The notes beneath the pieces are model-generated. The model made no database searches, was not told the origin of the DNA, and saw only the letters and a list, made by a program, of their open reading frames with translations. From positions 1 through 11,189 of the forward strand of contig CAMPGP010000044.1 in the NCBI GenBank assembly GCA_946885545.1: a DNA stretch of 11,189 nucleotides, written 5' to 3'. Position 1 is the first letter of the stretch; each line of letters opens with the position of its first letter. This DNA comes from an uncultured Altererythrobacter sp. Its GTDB lineage: Bacteria > Pseudomonadota > Alphaproteobacteria > Sphingomonadales > Sphingomonadaceae. Of this stretch, positions 5,680-11,189 are shown piece after piece. Position numbers and translations under genes: made by a program.

Positions 5680-6645
5680 TCAGGGCGCTATTTCGCGCAC
5701 GAAATGCCGCGACCAGTCGGCGCTGCCGTCGTCTCCGCGCGCGGCCTCGACCCGGGCGATCTCGGCGGCGATCGTCTCCGCGCGCTCGTCCCACCCGGCG
5801 TGGGTGCGCTTGCGCAGCAGCCCGCCGCCGTGGCGCGGCCCCCAAGCACGCATGAAGCGCAGCGCCGCATCGGGCGGATAGCCCGCGTTGGCGAGCAGCC
5901 AGGGCGAGAGCCGGTCGGCCTCCTGCTCGGTCACGCGGATGTCCCGCCGTTTGCGCCCGCGGGGATCGAGCCAAGCGCGATGGGCGAGGAGGTTGTGTGC
6001 AAGCTCGTGCGCGACCGCTGCCGCGAGCTCGTCGTCGGGCCGGTCGAACCCTGCGAAATCGCGCCCGATCACCACCCGCGTACCGTCGGCGACGGCGCGG
6101 TCGCCTTCGGTCACCTCGAAGCGGCCGGGGCAGGCGGGAGTGCCAGCGAGCTTGATCGAACCTGTTGGCCCCTCGACAGCGACGTTCCCGTCCTCCGCCA
6201 GCGAGCGCTCGATCATGGCATGCACCTGCACCAATCGACGCCAGTCCGGGGCTTCGCCGGCGGGTAGCCCGGCAAGGGCCGTACCGTCGATGGACTCGAC
6301 CTCGCCGTTCGGGCGCAGGCCGGCGTAGGCGGCAGGCGAATCGGGCGCGACTGCCTGGACCGCGAAATCGCCGGCAATTCCCGCCACCGCGCGCATCGTC
6401 GCCGGATCAGCGTAGCCCGCCATGTCCTGCAGCAGCAGACCGATCGCGGGCCGCGTGCCCTCGCAATAGGCCGCGTTGCCGGTCGTCAGCCGCCAGCCGA
6501 TGGCGAGCAGTCGGGCATCGTCACGCTGGAGCGCAGCGAGCGATTCGCGTGCGGCGGCACCATCGGTGTCGGGCGGGGAGGTTTCGGCGTTGGCGGGCGC
6601 CGCGATCGCGAGCAGCAGGGCCAGCGCTGCGGCGGTGCGGGTCAC
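5680..6645 (-). CDS. Exported M48-type metalloprotease with N-terminal PDZ-like domain
   Basis: A 321-residue protein starting with GTG at 6645. A signal peptide (Arg3, then an Ala/Leu core, ending PANA-E near residue 20) sends it to the periplasm. A PDZ-like segment follows at about 85-165, with the VQAVAPDSPAAYAGLRPNGEVESIDG pattern seen in parts around 96-121. The zinc protease core has HELAH (His213, Glu214, His217) and a downstream EQEAD (Glu240 as likely third ligand, Asp244), the M48 arrangement, plus His282 in a THAGWDERAETI block that corresponds to the conserved THPP-type motif. The GTG overlaps the TGA of the dsbA-like gene (GTGA), so translation is coupled. The frame remains open far upstream, but that part lies in the shadow of the DsbA gene. 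It is the last gene of the operon. Substrate unknown; a role in envelope protein turnover is inferred. Confidence 0.88.
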   Translation of the reverse strand: MTRTAAALALLLAIAAPANAETSPPDTDGAAARESLAALQRDDARLLAIGWRLTTGNAAYCEGTRPAIGLLLQDMAGYADPATMRAVAGIAGDFAVQAVAPDSPAAYAGLRPNGEVESIDGTALAGLPAGEAPDWRRLVQVHAMIERSLAEDGNVAVEGPTGSIKLAGTPACPGRFEVTEGDRAVADGTRVVIGRDFAGFDRPDDELAAAVAHELAHNLLAHRAWLDPRGRKRRDIRVTEQEADRLSPWLLANAGYPPDAALRFMRAWGPRHGGGLLRKRTHAGWDERAETIAAEIARVEAARGDDGSADWSRHFVREIAP

Positions 6646-7340
6646 GATCCGCGCGCTGCGGCGATCGCTTCCTGCAGCGCATCGTAGCCGACCGCGCCCG
6701 CAAACGCGGTATCGCCCACGACCCAGCTCGGCGTGCCGTTGAAGCCCAACCGTTCGGCCAGCTCCATGTTCTTCGCCACTTCGCGCGAGGCTTCGTCGCT
6801 CGCGGCGAAGTCGCGCGCTTCGGAAAGGTCGAGCCCGGCGGCGCGCGCAGCCTGCTCGATAGTCGTCGAATCGGGCGGGCCCAGCTCGAACATTGCATCG
6901 TGGAACGCCGCGAACTTGCCTTGTTTCGCCGCGGCAAGTGCCATGCGCGCCGCAGCGTCGCTGCCACGGAAGATCGGCCATTCTCGGATCACCACGCGCA
7001 AGTCGGGATTCTCGGCGACGAGCCGCGCGACGTCGGGCTTGCTCATGCGGCAATAGGTGCAGCCGTAGTCGGTGAATTCGACCAGCGTGACGGTGCCTTC
7101 GGGATTGCCGAGCACCGCGCCGGGGAACGGCGCGACGACGTCCTGCGCGACGGCCGCGACGCGTTCGCCCGCGAGCTTGTCCTCGTAGCGCTCGGCCATT
7201 TCGGCGAGCAGTTCAGGGTGATCGAGCAGGTAGTCGCGGGTGCGGTCGTGGCCGAGCCCGCTGAGCGACCACAGCGCCGCACCGGCGAAGCCGAATGCGA
7301 GCGCGAGGGCCGCGACGATGAGATAGCTGCGCCTGGTCAT
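6642..7340 (-). CDS. DsbA-family thiol-disulfide protein (ScsC/Com1/BdbD type)
   Basis: A 232-residue periplasmic thioredoxin-fold protein. Its N-terminal helix (residues 4-28, after Thr-Arg-Arg) is a signal anchor or uncleaved signal. A helical segment at about 35-65 (RDYLLDHPELLAEMAERYEDKL) matches the N-terminal domain of ScsC/Com1-type proteins, which can mediate oligomerisation. The thioredoxin domain starts near residue 78 with active site Cys94-Thr-Tyr-Cys97 and ends with the cis-proline loop GTPSW (Pro204). Proteins of this type oxidise or isomerise disulfides in secreted proteins; which one cannot be told from sequence. ATG at 7340 is preferred over a TTG at 7379 that would overlap the upstream protease. 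GGAGGT lies 15 bases upstream, a long spacing. It sits 13 bases after the BepA-like protease gene and overlaps the PDZ protease by 4 bases. Confidence 0.92.
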   Translation of the reverse strand: MTRRSYLIVAALALAFGFAGAALWSLSGLGHDRTRDYLLDHPELLAEMAERYEDKLAGERVAAVAQDVVAPFPGAVLGNPEGTVTLVEFTDYGCTYCRMSKPDVARLVAENPDLRVVIREWPIFRGSDAAARMALAAAKQGKFAAFHDAMFELGPPDSTTIEQAARAAGLDLSEARDFAASDEASREVAKNMELAERLGFNGTPSWVVGDTAFAGAVGYDALQEAIAAARGS

Positions 7341-7353
7341 GCGGGTGCGGGCG

Positions 7354-8709
7354 CTACCTCCGCTCCCGCTCGCGTTCAAGCGCGGCGCGCGCCTCCATCG
7401 CGATATCCTGCGACCGGATCCAGTCGGGCGTGCCGTGCGGCAGCCCGGCCTCGGCAGCCTGCGCGCTGCGGATCGCCATCGCGTACTGGCGGTTCATGAC
7501 CTGCTGTTCGGCGCTGGCGAGGCGCGCGCGGGGCATGTCGCCCTGCGCGGCGTAGACCATGCCGAGCTGGTACCAGGCGAAGGGATTGAGCCGGTCGCGC
7601 CCGACCGCGGCGCGCAGGACGCGCTCCGCCTCGTCGTAGTGCGCCTTGTCCTCGGTCGCGATCAGCGCGTGGCCGAACATCGAGGCGATCAGAGGCTGGT
7701 TGCGGGTGAGATCGGTCGCGCGGCGCAACGGTTCGAGCGCTTCGTCGGGCTTGCCCGATTCGAGCAGCACCTGGCCCTTGAGTTCGAGGAAATAGGGGTC
7801 GTCGGGTGCCTGGGCCAGCAACGCCTCGGCTTCGGCCAGCGCCTTGTCGATCTGCGCGTCCTTGTGCCAGGCGTAGGCGCGCGCATAGCGCGCGGGAATG
7901 CCGGTCATCGTCTCGGGAAAGGCCTGGAGCGTGCGTTCGGGCGTCTCCTGATAGCCGAACAGCTTGGCCTTGATCCGTTCGAAGCGCGCCTGGATCGCCG
8001 GGTCGCCGGGCGCGTCCCAAGCCGGATCGCGCTGATAGTCCTCTCGCAGGCGCGCGATACGGTCGCCCGAAAGCGGGTGCGTGCGACCGAAGGCGACCTC
8101 GTCGTCCTGGCTGTAGCCGTAGCGGAATTCCTGGTTCTGCAGCTTGCCGAAGAACGCCAGCGAGCCGCGACCAGAGATGCCCGCCTTGGACAGATATTCG
8201 ACGCCCGCCGCGTCGGCCGAGGATTCCTGCACCCGGCTGAAGGCAAGATATTTGCCCATCGCCGCCTGCTGGCCGGCCATGATCATCCCCATTGCGGCAT
8301 CGCCCGCGCCCGCGAGCGCCGCACCCACGCCGAGCAGGAGCGACAGCAGCGAGATGCTCGTCGCCGCGCCCGCACCTTCGGAATGGCGGATAACGTGCCC
8401 GCCGGTGATGTGGCCCAGCTCGTGCGCGATGACCCCCTGGACCTCGTTGGCCGTATCGGCGGCGTCGATCAGGCCGGTGTGGATATAGACGGCTTGCCCG
8501 CCCGCGACGAATGCGTTGATCGAGGGATCGTTGATCAGCACGATCTCGACGTTGCCCGGCTGCAGCCCGGCGGCATCGACCAGCGGTCGCGCCATGTCGT
8601 CGAGCAGGGCCTCGGTCTCGGCGTCGCGCAGGATTGACTGCGCGGCGACCGGCTGCGCCACGAGCGAAAGCGCCGCCAGCAGCGCGAGGAATCGGGCGAA
8701 GACGTGCAT
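7354..8709 (-). CDS. BepA-like periplasmic M48 metalloprotease with TPR-like C-terminus
   Basis: A 451-residue exported zinc protease. The signal peptide ends near residue 23 (AQPVAA-QS). The M48 domain holds HELGH (His96, Glu97, His100) followed by ITGGH, the third ligand Glu162 in QESSAD, and His211 in RTHPLSGDRIARL, the conserved histidine next to the active site in BepA. An Ala/Gly-rich hydrophobic stretch lies at about 117-150, where BepA has its membrane-facing loops. From about 290 to 430 the protein has TPR-like helical repeats (ALAEAEALLAQAPDDPYFLELKG and similar). BepA in E. coli helps assemble or degrade the LptD outer-membrane protein; the same role here is inferred. ATG at 8709 has AGGG a few bases upstream. 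It begins 10 bases after the hydrolase stop codon and is followed at 13 bases by the DsbA-family gene. Confidence 0.93.
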   Translation of the reverse strand: MHVFARFLALLAALSLVAQPVAAQSILRDAETEALLDDMARPLVDAAGLQPGNVEIVLINDPSINAFVAGGQAVYIHTGLIDAADTANEVQGVIAHELGHITGGHVIRHSEGAGAATSISLLSLLLGVGAALAGAGDAAMGMIMAGQQAAMGKYLAFSRVQESSADAAGVEYLSKAGISGRGSLAFFGKLQNQEFRYGYSQDDEVAFGRTHPLSGDRIARLREDYQRDPAWDAPGDPAIQARFERIKAKLFGYQETPERTLQAFPETMTGIPARYARAYAWHKDAQIDKALAEAEALLAQAPDDPYFLELKGQVLLESGKPDEALEPLRRATDLTRNQPLIASMFGHALIATEDKAHYDEAERVLRAAVGRDRLNPFAWYQLGMVYAAQGDMPRARLASAEQQVMNRQYAMAIRSAQAAEAGLPHGTPDWIRSQDIAMEARAALERERERR

Positions 8710-8719
8710 GCAGCCCTAG

Positions 8720-9691
8720 CTAGCGGTTCGGGGGCTGAACCGCCAATGAAGATCGCACGGCTGCGGTGACCTCGGCCTCGCGCTCGGCAAGGAAACCGGC
8801 CACCGCGCGCTTGATCCGCGGATCGCGATCGAACGGGCGGGCGAGCTCCATAAGGATGCGCTTGTGGTCCATCCCGGCGAAGATCGCGGGATCGGTCGCC
8901 CTACCGGCTTTGGTGAGTACTTTTGCCAGCACGATCGAATTGCGCGGCCGGACGACCGTGTCGGCGTCGCCGTGGGCGAGCAGCAGCGGGGGCCCGTCGG
9001 CGCGTGCGAAGGCGACCGGCTGGGTCGTCTCGGGCGCCGTGACGTGGCCGAAGGCGTTGCGACTGGACTCCTTGTCGAAGGGGAAGAAGTCGTACGGCCC
9101 CGCGAGCCCGATCGCGCCCTTCAGCGCACCTGCTGGCACCCCCTCCGCCGCGAGCCAGCGCGGATCGAGCGCGAGCATGACCGCGTTGTACGCCCCCGCC
9201 GAATGCCCCATCAGGTAGATCCGTTCGGGATCGCCGCCTAGCGCGTTCGCGTTATCGTGGACCCAGCGCACCGCGGCGGCGCTGTCTTCCAGCATGGCCG
9301 GGAAGCGCCCGTCTTCGTTGAGTCGGTAGCCGGCGTTGACGACCACGAAGCCATCGGGCGCGAGGTTGCGCGCGACGAAGGCGTAATCCTCCGGCCGCCC
9401 CGAATGCCAGCCGCCGCCGTGGAAGAACACCAGAATGGGCAGCACCTCGCCCGCACCGGATTCGGCGGGGCGAAAAGCGAGCAGGCGTTGCTGCGGATGC
9501 GTGCCGTACGCAACCGGGCCCTCGACCAGCTCGGCATCGCCGGAGGTGAACGTTCGGTCTATACGGTCGAGCAGCCCCACCGCGTCGGTGTTCGTCGCCC
9601 AAATCCAGGTCGCAGCGAGCGCGAGCGCAATCATCGCCCCTGCGATCAGCGTCCAACCCACGATTCCCGGTCTCCGTCGTGCGCGCGCCAT
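8720..9691 (-). CDS. Membrane-anchored alpha/beta hydrolase (HSL/BD-FAE-like esterase)
   Basis: A 323-residue alpha/beta-hydrolase-fold enzyme. A basic N-terminus (RARRR) and a hydrophobic helix at about 12-31 make an anchor or signal, so the catalytic part is probably periplasmic. It has the HGGGW oxyanion motif of the hormone-sensitive-lipase group (91-95), the nucleophile elbow GHSAG (Ser164), an acidic residue in HGDADTVV (Asp242 or Asp244) and the catalytic His276 in GMDHKRI. Enzymes of this group cleave carboxyl esters; the substrate is unknown. ATG at 9691 has a GGGGGA stretch about 5 bases upstream. It follows the App1-like gene by 21 bases and precedes the BepA-like protease by 10, so it is within the operon. 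Confidence 0.92.
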   Translation of the reverse strand: MARARRRPGIVGWTLIAGAMIALALAATWIWATNTDAVGLLDRIDRTFTSGDAELVEGPVAYGTHPQQRLLAFRPAESGAGEVLPILVFFHGGGWHSGRPEDYAFVARNLAPDGFVVVNAGYRLNEDGRFPAMLEDSAAAVRWVHDNANALGGDPERIYLMGHSAGAYNAVMLALDPRWLAAEGVPAGALKGAIGLAGPYDFFPFDKESSRNAFGHVTAPETTQPVAFARADGPPLLLAHGDADTVVRPRNSIVLAKVLTKAGRATDPAIFAGMDHKRILMELARPFDRDPRIKRAVAGFLAEREAEVTAAVRSSLAVQPPNR

Positions 9692-9712
9692 GCAGTCCCC
9701 CGTCGGTTGCGG

Positions 9713-10816
9713 TCAGGCGGGCTCGTGCGCCGTCTCGACCGTTTCGACGATCTTCGCTGCGTCGCCGTGCGCGCGCAAGCCTGCGACGCGAAGGAATTCC
9801 TGCCCCGTGTCGTAGTCCTCGCCCAGCCACAGGGGAACGCCCGCAGCCTCGATTGCGGCCTTTCCGGCGAGTTCCTCGGGCGAGAGCGGCTGGTTGGTGG
9901 CGGTGCGGATGAAGACCGCGGCCACCTGGCCCAGGTTCCTGGTCACGGCGTCGGCGTAGGCGGGCAGATCGCCCTGCGTGTCGTCGCCGATGAGCGCGAA
10001 GCGAATCTCCGGATAGAGCCCGAGCAGCGTGTCGATCGCGGCGCGCTTGTGTTCGCCGTGGCTCGCATGGCCGAGAGTCGCGCGATCGAAGCCCCAGTCG
10101 CGCAGCAGCAGCGGGCCGAGCGGCAGCTTGCGGCTGCGGATGAAGGCGACGAGGTAGGAAAAAAGGTTCCACGGGCTCGAGGAAACATAGAAGAACGGCC
10201 GATGGTTGGCGGGCACCGCATTGCCCGGGCCGCCCTTGCCCGGAAGCACCGCACCGCCGCCGAGCGCGCCGTAGAATGCATCGACGCCCGGTACCGCGAT
10301 GCGTTCGTCGGGCAGCTCGGCGAGAACGCGGCGCCAGTTGCGCGCGATCTGCCGAAAGCCGCCGGATATGCCGGTTTCCACGATCGTATCGTCGATATCG
10401 GAAATCACCGCGAGGGTGGTGTTGCTGCCGGGAACGAGCACATGCCCGTCGACGCACTGCGGCCCGTCGCGGTTGAACCAGTGCAGGGAGACGGTTTCCC
10501 ACGCCGGATCGGCAGGCAGCGCCCAGTCTTCGTGGTCGAGTTCGATCTCGAAGCGGACGAAGCCCTCGCGATCGGTGACCGCGCGATGGCGCGTGCGGCG
10601 CCCACCGGGCGACACGAGTTCGAGCGTCACCTCGAGCCCGGCCTCCTCGCGTGAGGCGAACTGCGCCAACATCGTGCGCATTGCCTGAAGGCGACCGCCA
10701 TTCTCGAAGCCCGGCTTGCCAGAGCGCAGCGCGCGCGCCGCGATTATCAGGCGGTCGCGACTGCGATGTCCGAAATAGGGCTGGATGCGGATGGGGTGGC
10801 CGGTGAAAAGCTCCAT
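9713..10816 (-). CDS. App1-like phosphatidate phosphatase domain protein (DUF2183)
   Basis: A 367-residue protein whose C-terminal two thirds match the App1/DUF2183 (PF09949) HAD-type phosphatase domain. Yeast App1 removes phosphate from phosphatidic acid. The catalytic signature ISDIDDTI (Asp140, Asp142) is present, followed by the family's SSSPWN segment and the acidic GDDTQGDLPAYADAV loop. The N-terminal part (about 20-130) is a beta-rich region that includes a TDREGFVRF segment and probably serves as an accessory domain. No signal peptide or membrane helix is visible, so it is probably cytoplasmic. The start could be GTG at 10825; ATG at 10816 is preferred, with weak ribosome binding support for both. 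The neighbouring membrane-anchored esterase suggests a lipid-related pair, but this is an inference. Confidence 0.88.
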   Translation of the reverse strand: MELFTGHPIRIQPYFGHRSRDRLIIAARALRSGKPGFENGGRLQAMRTMLAQFASREEAGLEVTLELVSPGGRRTRHRAVTDREGFVRFEIELDHEDWALPADPAWETVSLHWFNRDGPQCVDGHVLVPGSNTTLAVISDIDDTIVETGISGGFRQIARNWRRVLAELPDERIAVPGVDAFYGALGGGAVLPGKGGPGNAVPANHRPFFYVSSSPWNLFSYLVAFIRSRKLPLGPLLLRDWGFDRATLGHASHGEHKRAAIDTLLGLYPEIRFALIGDDTQGDLPAYADAVTRNLGQVAAVFIRTATNQPLSPEELAGKAAIEAAGVPLWLGEDYDTGQEFLRVAGLRAHGDAAKIVETVETAHEPA

Positions 10817-10869
10817 CGGCCGCACGCTAGCGGGCTTGGCGCTGCGGGGATACCCCGCGCCGCTGGCGA

Positions 10870-11189
10870 TCAGCCGACGAGCCGACGCGCGGCGCGCTCC
10901 ACCAGTGCGGCATCGTCGGAAACTTCGCCGAGAACGACCACTTGGCCCGATTCGAGCCGGCGGATGACCACCACGCCGAACTCCTCGCCTTGCGGATCGA
11001 GGTCCTCGAAGCCGAGCGGCGCGATCGCGCGCAGCTTGCGGGCCAGCATGTCGCGCGGGGTCTCGGCGGTTTCACGGCCGCTTTCCTCGCGCCGCATCTG
11101 GCGTTCCGCCTTGACCACGCCCTTGAGACCGCCCTCGGCTTGCGAGAGATAGGTCGCCAGCGTGCCTCGCTCGATGCCGAGGCGGTGCG
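10870..11189 (-). CDS. Unrecognised protein, C-terminal part (runs off right edge)
   Basis: A minus-strand frame with codon use like its neighbours enters from the right edge and stops at 10870. The visible 105 or so residues include HRLGIERGTLATYLSQAEGG, then a strongly charged stretch (KAERQMRREESGRETAE), then a compact beta/alpha-looking end with VVVIRRLESGQVVVLGEV and a final helix (ALVERAARRLVG). GTG at 11118 is only an internal codon, because the frame continues upstream with sensible residues and the true start lies outside the window. I do not recognise the family. It lies 53 bases upstream of the App1-like gene on the same strand and may be the operon's preceding member. Confidence 0.65.
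   Translation of the reverse strand, partial: HRLGIERGTLATYLSQAEGGLKGVVKAERQMRREESGRETAETPRDMLARKLRAIAPLGFEDLDPQGEEFGVVVIRRLESGQVVVLGEVSDDAALVERAARRLVG

Noticed and set aside
5664..5680. Hairpin GCCGCC-GAATA-GGCGGT at the convergent stop codons as a bidirectional terminator
   Set aside because: The stem is only 6 pairs with one G-U and there is no T tract on either side, so it is not called as a terminator.
6646..7053. N-terminal extension of the PDZ protease frame up to 7053
   Set aside because: The extension lies out of frame within the DsbA-family gene, is Arg-rich, and comes before a clear signal peptide that begins at GTG 6645.
7339..10654. Plus-strand open frames of 432 and 465 residues opposite the BepA-like protease, hydrolase and App1-like genes
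   Set aside because: The minus-strand proteins here have complete catalytic motifs. The plus-strand translations show no motif and mirror the codon bias of the real genes.
1..11189. Mobile element, CRISPR, toxin-antitoxin or defence island
   Set aside because: No transposase, integrase, terminal inverted repeat pair, regularly spaced direct repeats or paired small toxin/antitoxin genes are visible. Base composition looks uniform across the window.

Overview
This is a GC-rich, gene-dense chromosomal window with short intergenic gaps. I see no tRNA, rRNA, CRISPR array, insertion sequence or phage gene. Codon use (strong G/C at third positions) and gene content fit an alphaproteobacterium, probably of the Sphingomonadales (Erythrobacter-like). 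That placement is an inference from protein style, not from a marker gene. Thirteen genes or gene fragments can be supported: eleven on the minus strand and two (tadA and an HD-domain gene) on the plus strand.

Left part (1-2717). The start of rpmB (ribosomal protein L28) runs off the left edge on the minus strand and is divergent from tadA (tRNA adenosine deaminase, plus). Facing tadA is a minus-strand group: nadC (NAD synthesis), a small four-helix membrane protein, and a secreted RNase T2. The RNase T2 reading frame carries a clear signal peptide upstream of any usual start codon; a well-placed Shine-Dalgarno sequence precedes an ATC codon. Its catalytic-site Glu also appears to be replaced by Gln.

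Middle (2718-5675). A structured intergenic stretch holds a likely terminator. It lies downstream of a two-gene signalling operon: a LytS-type membrane histidine kinase whose stop codon overlaps the start of a LytTR-type response regulator (ATGA). Divergent from the kinase is an HD-domain protein whose metal-ligand pattern resembles the PhnZ/MIOX class of di-iron oxygenases.

Right part (5680-11189). A tight minus-strand series reads, in transcription order: an unrecognised gene cut by the right edge, an App1-like DUF2183 phosphatase, a membrane-anchored HSL-type alpha/beta hydrolase, a BepA-like M48 metalloprotease with a TPR-like tail, a ScsC/Com1-type DsbA thioredoxin, and a second M48-type metalloprotease preceded by a PDZ-like domain. 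Gaps are 53, 21, 10 and 13 bases, and the last junction is a 4-base overlap. The last three genes look like an envelope protein-folding and quality-control set; the two before them look lipid- or ester-directed.

Most of the window is ordinary housekeeping sequence. The points most worth checking are the ATC start and the Glu-to-Gln change of the RNase T2, the two-protease/DsbA cassette, and the HD-domain oxygenase candidate.
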